From an uncultured Atopobium sp. (GTDB lineage Bacteria > Actinomycetota > Coriobacteriia > Coriobacteriales > Atopobiaceae), in contig CALIZS010000006.1 in the NCBI GenBank assembly GCA_938028565.1, forward strand, positions 1 through 64,000: a stretch of 64,000 bases of DNA. The letters run 5' to 3'. Below the pieces are notes generated by a model. It saw nothing but the letters and a program-made list of their open reading frames with translations, did no database searches and was not told the origin of the DNA. This document shows positions 42,607 through 51,753 of the stretch, piece after piece. The translations under genes were made by a program, and so were the position numbers. Positions within the stretch are counted from its first letter, which is position 1. Every line of letters starts with the position of its first letter.

Positions 42607-43599
42607 CTATCTTTTGGCGAGGGACTGTGTGGTTGCTATCTCTACGGTATTTGATTGTGAATTTGTATCTGCTGTTGCACTTGCGTCTGTAGAAGCACTC
42701 GTAGTGCCGGTTTTGGTAGAAGAATTATCTGCTACCCTATCGCGTTTCTCGGCAATTTTGCGAGCATACGCGTGAATGACGCGAGCTGTAGTGTGAGTTC
42801 CTGCGTATCCCATGCCAGCCTTAAGCGCCCAGCCAAATCCAGGAACTGTGCCTGCAACCGTGCGTGCAACCGTACGGTATCCAAAGCCCGCACCCACAAC
42901 GCCGAGAAGTTCGGCGATGGTTTCAACACTCATATTGATGTTATAGGCGGCGGTAATATCAAGTGCCAGCCTAATCTGGCGCGCTGTCATCAGCGGCATA
43001 TCAGAGCCAGGAACAATCGCCACAGCTCCAATAGCTGCATTCTCTTTAGCGCAAGCAGCTGTTATCTGTTTGACCACTTGAGTTCTACAAAGAGGATACG
43101 CTGCCGCAAAAGAGACTGATTTTTCTGTTGCAGTTGCAATCCATGAAGAGAGTCGATCAAAGAGCACTTCTTCAGTGGTACCCGCAACAATGCTAATAAG
43201 CCCTGTGTTGTAGAGCGTATCAGCAATTTGTTGCGCTTCAACTGCAGACTCTACAACCACCGCACAAGGAATTGAATGACTTACCAACATGGTAAGGGCA
43301 TCCTCGTACTGTGAGGTTGGCGTAGGAATAATCACCGCAATATCAGGAATAGCAGCATTCTTTCCCGCGCAACCAATGCCTCCAGAAACAAACGAAACAC
43401 CGTCGGCAAGCTTAGAGACGCGCACCGTTGCATCTGTTCTCTCTGGCATAAAATACGAATGCACGGCAAGAATTACCTCTTCAGAAGCAAGGGAATCAAC
43501 GTAGATATGCGTATAAGTTGGCTCGAGAGATGAAAGCGACCCGCGGAATTCTTGTAATACAGAGGTAGCAAGTTTGCCCAAGCTGTTTCTTTTTGCCAT
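42607..43599 (-). CDS. DUF697 (YcjF-like) domain protein without a GTPase domain
   Basis: 330 residues. The C-terminal ~150 residues match DUF697 by pattern (ITAAYNINMSVETIAELLGVVGAGFG, GTVPGFGWALKAGMGYAGT), with hydrophobic stretches suggesting membrane association. The N-terminal part looks like a degenerate nucleotide-binding Rossmann fold (PDIAVIIPTPTSQYEDALTM), but no P-loop GxxxxGKS is visible. DUF697 usually follows a GTPase. It is the last gene of the mreB-mreC-mreD-PBP2-rodA run, so a role in envelope growth is possible but unproven. The tail is Ser/Thr/Ala-rich. Confidence 0.75.
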   Translation of the reverse strand: MAKRNSLGKLATSVLQEFRGSLSSLEPTYTHIYVDSLASEEVILAVHSYFMPERTDATVRVSKLADGVSFVSGGIGCAGKNAAIPDIAVIIPTPTSQYEDALTMLVSHSIPCAVVVESAVEAQQIADTLYNTGLISIVAGTTEEVLFDRLSSWIATATEKSVSFAAAYPLCRTQVVKQITAACAKENAAIGAVAIVPGSDMPLMTARQIRLALDITAAYNINMSVETIAELLGVVGAGFGYRTVARTVAGTVPGFGWALKAGMGYAGTHTTARVIHAYARKIAEKRDRVADNSSTKTGTTSASTDASATADTNSQSNTVEIATTQSLAKR

Positions 43600-43602
43600 G
43601 GC

Positions 43603-44829
43603 TTATGCCGCCTTTGTTCTATGTCTGTAAACAGACTGGACGATTCCTACAGAAACGAGCTGGGCAATCATCGATGTTGATCCAAAGCTGATAAAAGGCA
43701 ATGGAATACCCGTAATAGGCATGATACCAATACACATGCCAACATTCTGTAAAACCTGGAACGACCACATGGCTGCACAACCAACAAGTACCAGCTTAGA
43801 GAAGGTATTTTCGGTCCTCATGGCAAACAGAATGGTTGCAAAAATCATCCATGCAAAAAGTGAAAGCATAATGAATGCACCAAGGAAGCCAAACTCTTCC
43901 GAGAAGAGTGCAAAAACAAAGTCTGTGTGCGCCTCTGGTAAGAATCGTCCACTTGCCTGCGTAGCGTTACCTGGTCCTTTTCCAATAAAGCCACCAGAAC
44001 CTACGGCAATCTTTGCCTGTTGCAGGTTATAACCGTCTCCCGACGGATCAACGGAAGGATCCAAGAAGACGGTAAGACGCTTCATCTGGTACTCCTTAAG
44101 AATGTGAGGAATACCAGGGATCATAGAAGTCACAACAACAAGAGCAACAACAGCAATGAGCAAAAGAACGGTCACAAGAATCCAAGAACGTTTTGCACCA
44201 GAGCAAATGATGATGGTGGCTCCGATAACCAAAATAATCAGGCCAGTTCCCAGGTCAGGCAAAAGCATAATGGAGCCGAATGGAACCATCAATGTTCCAC
44301 AAAGCTTTACATAGTCTCTGAGCGTTTCTACCTTGCCGTTATACTGAGCACACACCGAAGCCATAAGAAAGATTGTGACAATCTTTCCCAGCTCAGACGG
44401 CTGAAATCTAAATCCAACAAGTGGGATATTAACCCAACCAGTCATACCCTTAACCGAGACGCCAAAGCCGGGGATCTTAGGCAAAATCATCAACACAACT
44501 ACGCCAACAAGCAGCACATTTGTCATATTTGAAAGTGCTCTGTAGTCATAGCGCCACACAAGCGTGGCAAAAACAAGGCCCAAACCAATACCCAGAAGGT
44601 GCCTAGGAAAACTAGCTTCGGCAATGTTCATCGATGCGGTCCAGATAACCACAATGCCGATGAGGACGAGAAGTGCCGCGGGAACAAGCTGTGCTAGATA
44701 GAGATTACTCAAGATATTCTTTCCAGTAAGCTTCTCTTTCTTGGCAAGGCCGCCTGAAGGAATACCTCCACGCCTCCTAAAAGGTGAGTTCATTCTCTGT
44801 TTTGTAACTGCAGATGAATCAAGTGCCAT
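43603..44829 (-). CDS. rodA: Rod shape-determining peptidoglycan glycosyltransferase RodA
   Basis: 408 residues of the SEDS family, about ten membrane helices. Key features GVSVKGMTGWVNIPLVGFRFQPSELGKI (catalytic loop region) and the C-terminal GIPLPFISFGSTSMIAQLVSVGI motif are intact. With PBP2 it polymerises cell-wall glycan during elongation. The N-terminal ~30 residues are basic and Gly-rich (RRRGGIPSGGLAKKEK). It follows PBP2 in the mre-rod operon. Confidence 0.95.
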   Translation of the reverse strand: MALDSSAVTKQRMNSPFRRRGGIPSGGLAKKEKLTGKNILSNLYLAQLVPAALLVLIGIVVIWTASMNIAEASFPRHLLGIGLGLVFATLVWRYDYRALSNMTNVLLVGVVVLMILPKIPGFGVSVKGMTGWVNIPLVGFRFQPSELGKIVTIFLMASVCAQYNGKVETLRDYVKLCGTLMVPFGSIMLLPDLGTGLIILVIGATIIICSGAKRSWILVTVLLLIAVVALVVVTSMIPGIPHILKEYQMKRLTVFLDPSVDPSGDGYNLQQAKIAVGSGGFIGKGPGNATQASGRFLPEAHTDFVFALFSEEFGFLGAFIMLSLFAWMIFATILFAMRTENTFSKLVLVGCAAMWSFQVLQNVGMCIGIMPITGIPLPFISFGSTSMIAQLVSVGIVQSVYRHRTKAA

Positions 44830-44844
44830 GGGTTTCTCGCCTCC

Positions 44845-46854
44845 TTACCTACCAACGTTGTCTGGCTGATTATAAATTGCACCGAAGACGTCTCGAACAA
44901 TATACATACCAGAGCCTGCGCCAGCAGGCGCGCAATCAAGGTTTGCAGCAATAACATACTGAGGCTTATCTGCAGGTGCATAGCCAACAAACCAACCAAC
45001 CGGCTCGCCAATAGATTGCTGCTCAGCAGTACCTGTCTTGCCACAAACGGTAACATCCAGATTGGTCCAGTGAATAGTCTGAGTGGCAGACTCCTCGTAG
45101 ACAACACCATAAAGACCGCGAGCAACAATGTCCCGATGCTCATCTTTTTCTTCTGGGTTCAGAATGACCTCGTTTTTATACTCAATAACAGAGCCATTTC
45201 CGTTTCTGGCATTAATACTCTTCAAAACATGTGGTTTGTAAATTGGACCTCGGTTTGCAATACCACAATATGCATTTGCCATCTGGAGGCAGGTTACCAA
45301 AAGATCGCCCTGTCCAATTGCAAGGTTACAGTTATCGCCACCCTGCCACTTACGAGCATCATCAGGCGAGCTGGTAAAGTAATTCCACTTCCACTCTGCA
45401 TCAGGAACGCGGCCAGATGCCTCTTCTGGAAGGTCAATACCAGAAAGCGCGCCAAGTCCAAAGGCACGGAATGTCTCTTGCATGCCCTCTGGATGATCAT
45501 TGTTATAGAAGAAGCCCTTACCAATCTCATAAAAAACAATATCGCAAGAGTTGGTAATACCGGTAATCAGGTTAACGGTGCCGTGGCCAGAAAGAAGCCA
45601 GCAGTGCATGCCGTACTGCTCGCCAAAACCAGTCCAGAAACCCGTGCAATACCAGCTTGAATTTCCATCACAAATGCCGTATTTAAGTCCGGCAAAGGTA
45701 GTAAGTGCTTTGATGGTAGATCCAGATGGATACTGTCCAGCAATTGCGCGATTCATCAGCGGATAGTTTGCCTCTTCAGAGGAAAGCGTATCCCAGTCAG
45801 AACTGGAAATGCCTCCAACAAACATTGAAGGTGAATACGTTGGATAGCTTGCCATAGCAATAACTTCACCGTTAGTGCAATCAAGTGCCACCACACTTGC
45901 ACTGCGACCTTGGAAGTCTTGTGATCTAACTGTGTTGATAACACTGACAAGGGATGCTTCTGCTGCTTTTTGAATGTTCGCATCAATGGTCAAAACAACA
46001 TCTGAGCCGCTCTGAGGAGCAATAGACGTCGAGTGAGATAATACATTACCAGCAGCGTCAACATACACCGTTTGCTCACCACGAACACCCTGAAGAGCGG
46101 ACTCGTACTGATACTCAACACCCGTTTGTCCCACGATATCGCCGTGGGCATACACAAAACCGCCATCCGCAGTTTTACTGCTTTCAAGCTGCTCTTGTGT
46201 AACAGTTCCAGTGTAGCCAACAACATGAGCGGCTAGAGAACCGTTTGGATAGGCGCGCTGGGTGCGCTCCTCAATTGAAACGCCATCAAGCAAAGCACCA
46301 TGAGCGTAAATGTAGGCAACTACGCGCCTAGAAACATCTACAGAAACCGTGCGAAGTGCTTGGGCGCCATCAGAGGTATCCATGATTTTTCTGCGCACCG
46401 CCAACATAGGCATGCCCAAAAGGTTAGCAAGAATCTGCAGTTTAATGTAGTCTTCCGCAACGTCTGCTCGAGCTACTACCGTTGGACTTGGCCTGTTAGT
46501 AACAATCTCGACGCCATTTCTGTCCAAAATACGACCACGAGGCGCTGCTGTAGTAACGGTTCGCGTACGGTTTCTCTCTGCTTGCTCGGTATAGTCAGCT
46601 GACGATAAGAGCTGCATGGTCCAAAGACGACCAATAAGCACGGCAAACATGCCGCCAACAGCAATTGCAAATCCGATAAGTCTGGACGAGAGGGTCTTCT
46701 CGGCAGAGCCGTCAGAACCACCAGACGCCTTGGGAGCGCCGCCGCCAATATCAAAGGTAAACGGCGAGTCTTTTCTACCAAAGGTGAGGTAAACGATGAT
46801 CAAACCAATTGCTGCAACAGCGCAACAAGCAAGGATAACAAGGGTGAAATTCAT
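44845..46854 (-). CDS. mrdA: Penicillin-binding protein 2 (peptidoglycan transpeptidase)
   Basis: 669 residues. The transpeptidase motifs are SGSTIK (SxxK, about residue 380), NSCD (SxN region) and CGKTGTAEQ (KTG); the pedestal domain includes AAPRGRILDRNGVEIV. Two hydrophobic helices occur at the N-terminus (about 1-25 and 58-80) separated by a Gly-rich linker, unlike the usual single anchor. It cross-links peptidoglycan with RodA; both genes are adjacent. Class B PBP of elongation. Confidence 0.93.
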   Translation of the reverse strand: MNFTLVILACCAVAAIGLIIVYLTFGRKDSPFTFDIGGGAPKASGGSDGSAEKTLSSRLIGFAIAVGGMFAVLIGRLWTMQLLSSADYTEQAERNRTRTVTTAAPRGRILDRNGVEIVTNRPSPTVVARADVAEDYIKLQILANLLGMPMLAVRRKIMDTSDGAQALRTVSVDVSRRVVAYIYAHGALLDGVSIEERTQRAYPNGSLAAHVVGYTGTVTQEQLESSKTADGGFVYAHGDIVGQTGVEYQYESALQGVRGEQTVYVDAAGNVLSHSTSIAPQSGSDVVLTIDANIQKAAEASLVSVINTVRSQDFQGRSASVVALDCTNGEVIAMASYPTYSPSMFVGGISSSDWDTLSSEEANYPLMNRAIAGQYPSGSTIKALTTFAGLKYGICDGNSSWYCTGFWTGFGEQYGMHCWLLSGHGTVNLITGITNSCDIVFYEIGKGFFYNNDHPEGMQETFRAFGLGALSGIDLPEEASGRVPDAEWKWNYFTSSPDDARKWQGGDNCNLAIGQGDLLVTCLQMANAYCGIANRGPIYKPHVLKSINARNGNGSVIEYKNEVILNPEEKDEHRDIVARGLYGVVYEESATQTIHWTNLDVTVCGKTGTAEQQSIGEPVGWFVGYAPADKPQYVIAANLDCAPAGAGSGMYIVRDVFGAIYNQPDNVGR

Positions 46855-46863
46855 ACTAACCCC

Positions 46864-47424
46864 TTATTTAAGGCGCTGAGGAGCTCGATGAGATCCGCGG
46901 TAGAGCGAAGTTCCACCCAAAGATGAATGAGACCTTTGGGAATGGGAAAGCACATAGAAAACAGGCAGTGCTGCCAAAATGGTAAATAACATGGTGGGGA
47001 AAGACTTAAACAGCAGCCCCTCAAAGAAGTTGCCACCAGAGCCAATCAAAGAATTAATGAGCTGATACATAAAGGTGACACCGAAAGTTTGAAGGGCAAC
47101 AATGCCCATAGAGGTACCAAAATTGCCAGAGACTCTGTCTCTTACCTCTTGGCCCATGAAATAAGAACTGACCACAAGCAAGAGTGCCATGAGGCCAATA
47201 GGATTAGCAGAAGTCAAATCGTACATAAGACCAGCAATAAAGCCGCATATCACGCCGGTTTTACCACCATATCTCAGCGCAATAGCTGCCGAGAAAATAA
47301 GTGCAAAATTGATAACTCCCCCACCATAAGAAACCTGTGGTGTAAGCATAATCTGCAAAATGAAGCAAATAACAGCAAGAACGGTGATGCTGCGTGTGTT
47401 TTTATTTCTATCAGAAACCTGCAT
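46864..47424 (-). CDS. mreD: Rod shape-determining protein MreD
   Basis: 186 residues, five or so membrane helices (ITVLAVICFILQIMLTPQVS, GVICGFIAGLMYDLTSANPIGL, FPTMLFTILAALPVF). The conserved GFIAGLMYDL motif of MreD is present. Integral membrane partner of MreC and RodA. It is followed closely by PBP2. The C-terminus is basic and Ser-rich. Confidence 0.93.
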   Translation of the reverse strand: MQVSDRNKNTRSITVLAVICFILQIMLTPQVSYGGGVINFALIFSAAIALRYGGKTGVICGFIAGLMYDLTSANPIGLMALLLVVSSYFMGQEVRDRVSGNFGTSMGIVALQTFGVTFMYQLINSLIGSGGNFFEGLLFKSFPTMLFTILAALPVFYVLSHSQRSHSSLGGTSLYRGSHRAPQRLK

Positions 47425-47433
47425 GCATCCCCC

Positions 47434-48525
47434 TTAATCTGTTCTTCCGCCGTTATGTTGTGTATTACCCGTTGGAGGAGCAACTGTTGCATTCTGCTGA
47501 GTGTTTGTTGTGTTGTTTGTTGAACCACTGCCAGTAGAACCGCTCGATGAAGACGTAGAAGATCCGTCTTTTGAGTCTTTATCCTTACCGTCTGAATTAG
47601 TTGCTGTTGGAGTGTTTTGCTTATCTGCCTCTGCAATATCATCTGCGGTAGCTTTTTGCTCCTCAGAAAGAGACGTGATAACCATTACCTCCTCGTTAGT
47701 GCTGACATTTCCATAAGGCTCAACAACAATGGTGTAATAGAGCGATCCTGGAGCTGCCTCAACGCTGGTAACCTTACCTAGAGGAAGGCCCTTAGGGAAT
47801 ACGCCACCAAGACCGCTGGTAACAACTGTATCGCCTACGGCAACCTTCTGGTTGGTGTTGATGAGGTTAAGAGTAATCTGTCTTGACGCAGAACCCATAA
47901 GCATGCCTTGAGCTCGACTACTTTGAACCATAGCGGCCACACCGCTCTTCTCGTCAGTGATAAGACGAACGGTAGAGGTTGTAGGACTACACTCAATAAT
48001 CTGGCCGATAACGCCACCGCTATCAACAACAGGCATACCAACAGCCAGCCCGGACGAAGTTCCCTTGTCAATCGTAATGGTGTTATTGAACGAGTCAGTA
48101 GAACCAGAGATAACACGAGCACCTGTGGATTGCAGGTTATAGGTATTTTTGAGGTCGAGAAGGCCCTGCAGACGCTGCGTGGACTGATTTGTCTCTTCTA
48201 GCTCTGCATTTCTTGAACGCAACTGCTCATTTTCTGCCTTGAGGTCAGAAAGCGTTTGCTGGTCTGCTGTTAAGTTACTAAAAATGTTACCAATACCCTG
48301 GAAAGGCATGGCAATAGCAGAACCCGCCATTCTAAAAGGCATGGTGATAGTAGAGAACCCACCTCGAACCATCTCGAGCGGTCCTTCTGTACCCATACGA
48401 GCGCTGACCGTCAATAACACAATTGAAAGCAGCGAAAGAATAATAAAACTACGGCCACCCGTATGCTTATTATTGTTAGATCCAAGGCCTGTTGAAGCAC
48501 CCTGGATCTGATGAGACAATGGCAT
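47434..48525 (-). CDS. mreC: Rod shape-determining protein MreC
   Basis: 363 residues. One N-terminal membrane helix (about 27-45), a coiled-coil (LTADQQTLSDLKAENEQLRSRNAELEE, about 85-112), then the double beta-barrel core with MPVVDSGGVIGQI and VTSGLGGVFPKGLPLG. A long Ser/Gly/Asn/Thr-rich tail (about 285-363) goes beyond the family core and is probably disordered. It scaffolds the elongation machine outside the membrane. The neighbour order mreB-mreC-mreD is canonical. Confidence 0.95.
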   Translation of the reverse strand: MPLSHQIQGASTGLGSNNNKHTGGRSFIILSLLSIVLLTVSARMGTEGPLEMVRGGFSTITMPFRMAGSAIAMPFQGIGNIFSNLTADQQTLSDLKAENEQLRSRNAELEETNQSTQRLQGLLDLKNTYNLQSTGARVISGSTDSFNNTITIDKGTSSGLAVGMPVVDSGGVIGQIIECSPTTSTVRLITDEKSGVAAMVQSSRAQGMLMGSASRQITLNLINTNQKVAVGDTVVTSGLGGVFPKGLPLGKVTSVEAAPGSLYYTIVVEPYGNVSTNEEVMVITSLSEEQKATADDIAEADKQNTPTATNSDGKDKDSKDGSSTSSSSGSTGSGSTNNTTNTQQNATVAPPTGNTQHNGGRTD

Positions 48526-48527
48526 AT

Positions 48528-49571
48528 TTATTGGCCTGCACTCTGAACAAATCCACCGGACAATGCGTTAGCCTCAAGAACCTTTGCACAACCGGTAACA
48601 ACATTTTCTAGGGCGGTTGGGCTTACGTTAACGGGAACGCCAGTCTCTTCACGAAGTCTTTGATCAAGACCGCGAAGCATTCCGCCGCCACCGGTAAGCA
48701 AAATACCGTAGTACATAAGATCAGAGGCAAGATCTGGTGGAGTGACATCAAGCGCATCTTTGACAGCCTTGGTGACCTCGTCAAGAGGACGATCAAGGGC
48801 ACGACGAATCTCTTCTGACTCAATACGAACAGTCTTTGGAAGACCACTCATGACGTCACGACCGTTTACCTCAACATCAAGCTCTTCTGCAAGAGGAGCT
48901 GCTGAGCCAACCTTAATCTTGATGTCTTCTGCGGTACGCTCACCAATAGAGAGGTTGTAGGCGTCACGAACGTGCTCAAGAATAGTTTGATCAAACTCGT
49001 CACCTGCAGTTCTAATGGACTGCGAGACAACAATACCGCCCATGGAGATAACAGCAACCTCGGTAGTACCGCCACCAATGTCTACAACCATAGAACCTGT
49101 AGGATCCTCAATTGGAAGGTCTGCACCAATAGCTGCAGCCATAGGCTCTTCAATCAAGAATGCCTGGCGAGCGCCTGCCTGAATAGTTGCTTCAAAAACA
49201 GCGCGTTTCTCGACAGATGTAACGCCAGAAGGAACGCAAACAACTACACGTGGACGTGGTGACCAAGGATATTTGCGCTCACGGGCCTTCTCGATGAAGT
49301 AACGAAGCATAACCTCAGTAACATCAAAGTCTGCAATGACGCCGTCTTTAAGAGGGCGCTCAGCGATGATGGAGCCAGGGGTACGGCCAATCATGCGCTT
49401 TGCATCAGCGCCAACAGCCAAAACGCGGCTCTCGCTTTTATCGATTGCAACAACCGATGGCTCATTGATGACAATACCCTGACCACGAACTGCAACAAGG
49501 GTGTTTGCAGTTCCCAGATCGATGGCTAGGTCTCCGCCATATTCTCCGAAGAGCGAATCGAAGATAGACAT
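48528..49571 (-). CDS. mreB: Rod shape-determining actin homologue MreB
   Basis: 347 residues from ATG (MSIFDSLFGEYGGDLAIDLGTANT), with an in-frame TTG three codons earlier less likely. Actin-fold phosphate motifs DLAIDLGTANTLV, the VVDIGGGTTEVAV loop and TGGGGMLRGLD are intact. It forms membrane-bound filaments that guide RodA/PBP2. First gene of the mre operon. Atopobium-like organisms are short rods or cocci, so an intact cluster is informative. Confidence 0.96.
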   Translation of the reverse strand: MSIFDSLFGEYGGDLAIDLGTANTLVAVRGQGIVINEPSVVAIDKSESRVLAVGADAKRMIGRTPGSIIAERPLKDGVIADFDVTEVMLRYFIEKARERKYPWSPRPRVVVCVPSGVTSVEKRAVFEATIQAGARQAFLIEEPMAAAIGADLPIEDPTGSMVVDIGGGTTEVAVISMGGIVVSQSIRTAGDEFDQTILEHVRDAYNLSIGERTAEDIKIKVGSAAPLAEELDVEVNGRDVMSGLPKTVRIESEEIRRALDRPLDEVTKAVKDALDVTPPDLASDLMYYGILLTGGGGMLRGLDQRLREETGVPVNVSPTALENVVTGCAKVLEANALSGGFVQSAGQ

Positions 49572-49641
49572 GATATCCAATCAAACGTGCTACGCGTGTG
49601 CGTAATTATCCTGCAGAAAGAACGGTTAAAACAGTTTAGTA

Positions 49642-51045
49642 CTAGTTACCAGACTTTGAAGAGCTGGAGGAACTATTAGAGGAATTTGAGGAGTTAAATC
49701 CATTACTTCCAGAGGTAGTTCCCGAATTAGAGCCGTTAGTACCAGAAGTTGTGCCGGAGTTCTGGTTATCCTGGCTTACGTATGAAGTGGTAACGCTTGC
49801 AACCTTCCAACCAATACCATCACGGACAAGCTCAATGGTGTAGTCAACGTTGCCGCCATTAGAAAGACTGACAGAAGCATTAACTGTAGAGTGAGTCATG
49901 CTCTGGTCGACACCGTTGATGGTAACAGCGGAGCTTGCTGGCAGGCTGTTGGAAATCTGCTGAAGCGTTGTACTAGAGACAGAGCTAGAGACATAGCGAC
50001 CAATATCGGTGCCCTGTGCCTTAGCGTTGAAAATATCCTGAACAACAGACTGCTGGGTTGGCCATCCATAGCCACGATAGTAAGCATAACCAGCGCCACC
50101 AACAGCCAAAATAAGCAAAATAAGAATAGTGATAAAGACCTTAAGGCCGGTATGGCGATGCTTACGCCTAATCTTCTTCTCCTTCTTATCCTGCTCAATA
50201 ATCTCCTGCTCAGTAATCTGGAAGAAGCCAGTGTCTTCTGCAGAAGGGATGAGTTCGCCGGACATACCTGTAGGATCAAGTGGATCATAGGCACCATAGC
50301 CAGCTGCCTGAAGGAAGGCATCAGTCTCAGATGGCTTGCCAGAAGTCATTGCAGTAATAGCTTTGCGTGCTGCATCAAAAGCAGACTGCTGCTGATTAGA
50401 CAGAGCAAAGCTGCCGTCTGCAGTAGCGTGGGTAAAAGCGTCAACTGCCTCAGACATGCGATTTGCTGCAACGTATGCAAGACCAAGATCTGCATAAATC
50501 TTATTGGAATTATCCAGAGGATTAGCAAAATCAAGAGCGGTACGATATGCCTCAACAGCATCAACAGGCCTGTTCAGGCCCATGAAGCATGCGCCTAGGC
50601 TACAAAGTGCTGATGAAGGATTAGGATTCTTCTCGTCAACTGCAGCGTTTCTGTAAGCAATGCCGGCGTTGCGAATATCACCGATCTTCTCGTATGCAGA
50701 ACCAAGAGCAAGCTGTGCCTTATAAGGAGTTGCGTAAGAGGTGTCCTGGACAGCTTTAGTTAGGGCAGCAATAGCCTCCTGTACCCTACCAGCAGCCAGA
50801 AGTGCGCGACCCTGATTAGTAGAGAGAGCGCCAACCTTGCCGTAGGAAGCGTCAGCAAGAGCGGACTTGTAAGCAGAAGCTGCGGAATCAAACTGTCCAA
50901 GCTTCATATAAGCGTTTCCGAGAAGATGGTCAATCTGACCGTTTACCTCGCCTGGCGCTTTAGCCACATCAAACTGACTGATAGCTACAAACCAGTCGCC
51001 CTGATCATATGCAGATTTACCTAACTCAAATGCCTGTTGATTCAC
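49642..51045 (-). CDS. TPR-repeat membrane-anchored protein
   Basis: About 467 residues from GTG, chosen because GGAGG lies 6 bases upstream; the longer frame overlaps the cyclophilin gene. It has at least five TPR-like repeats (about residues 5-205: QFDSAASAYKSAL, RVQEAIAALTKAV, RPVDAVEAYRTAL, RMSEAVDAFTHA), a basic stretch then one membrane helix (about 300-320), an extracytoplasmic domain with a possible NTF2-like fold, and a long Ser/Asn/Gly tail. Such an architecture suits protein-protein scaffolding at the membrane. It sits just before mreB. No family name can be assigned. Confidence 0.7.
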   Translation of the reverse strand: MNQQAFELGKSAYDQGDWFVAISQFDVAKAPGEVNGQIDHLLGNAYMKLGQFDSAASAYKSALADASYGKVGALSTNQGRALLAAGRVQEAIAALTKAVQDTSYATPYKAQLALGSAYEKIGDIRNAGIAYRNAAVDEKNPNPSSALCSLGACFMGLNRPVDAVEAYRTALDFANPLDNSNKIYADLGLAYVAANRMSEAVDAFTHATADGSFALSNQQQSAFDAARKAITAMTSGKPSETDAFLQAAGYGAYDPLDPTGMSGELIPSAEDTGFFQITEQEIIEQDKKEKKIRRKHRHTGLKVFITILILLILAVGGAGYAYYRGYGWPTQQSVVQDIFNAKAQGTDIGRYVSSSVSSTTLQQISNSLPASSAVTINGVDQSMTHSTVNASVSLSNGGNVDYTIELVRDGIGWKVASVTTSYVSQDNQNSGTTSGTNGSNSGTTSGSNGFNSSNSSNSSSSSSKSGN

Positions 51046-51076
51046 AATATCCTCCAAGAGTCTGTGCGACTTGGCT

Positions 51077-51616
51077 TTAAGCGTTTTCAATTCTAATGGA
51101 ATTGACGATATCGCCAACCTTTAACTGGGAAATGACATCCATTCCCTCGATAGTTGTGCCAAATACGGTATATCCAGAATCCAAGCCATGCTGTGGACCA
51201 AGACAGAAATAGAACTGAGAACCTGCGGAGTTTGGATCTTGAGAACGAGCCATAGCAAGGGCACCGTCAACGTGGGAGTTGTTAGGATTTGTGGTGAACT
51301 CCTCTTTGATGCGATAACCAGGACCACCAGTACCAGGAATTCCATCAGGACCAGGGTTACCAAACACAACATCCTCAACACTCATCTCACGAGTGTTTGG
51401 GTCTCCACCCTGAAGAACAAAGCCAGGGACAAGACGGTGGAACTTGGTATCGTCATAGAAGCCAGACTCTGCAAGCTCGCAGAAGTTTGCCACATGAATA
51501 GGTGCGCCCTTACCGTCAAGCTGAACCTTAATGATTCCCTTGTTGGTATCAAAGACGGCAACCTCAGTACCAGTAACCTGGCGCTCTGGTGTATACAATG
51601 GATCAAGTCCAAACAT
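51077..51616 (-). CDS. Cyclophilin-type peptidyl-prolyl isomerase
   Basis: 179 residues with the cyclophilin core: NFCELAESGFYDDTKFHRLVPGFVLQGGDPN and DGALAMARSQDPNSAGSQFYFCLG. It catalyses proline isomerisation; no signal peptide, so cytoplasmic. Upstream is an extended -10 (TGGTAAAAT). It ends 32 bases before the TPR gene and may be co-transcribed with it. Confidence 0.93.
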   Translation of the reverse strand: MFGLDPLYTPERQVTGTEVAVFDTNKGIIKVQLDGKGAPIHVANFCELAESGFYDDTKFHRLVPGFVLQGGDPNTREMSVEDVVFGNPGPDGIPGTGGPGYRIKEEFTTNPNNSHVDGALAMARSQDPNSAGSQFYFCLGPQHGLDSGYTVFGTTIEGMDVISQLKVGDIVNSIRIENA

Positions 51617-51753
51617 AATTCCTCCAAGCTTCTTTACATCTAAGAGAAGAAAAAACGCGAGAAACCCTTAGTAATAAAGAACTTCTTTTCTAACCTAATT
51701 ATTTTACCAGTATGATGAGATTTTTGAAATTAAAGCAGCTGAACGGTAGAGAT

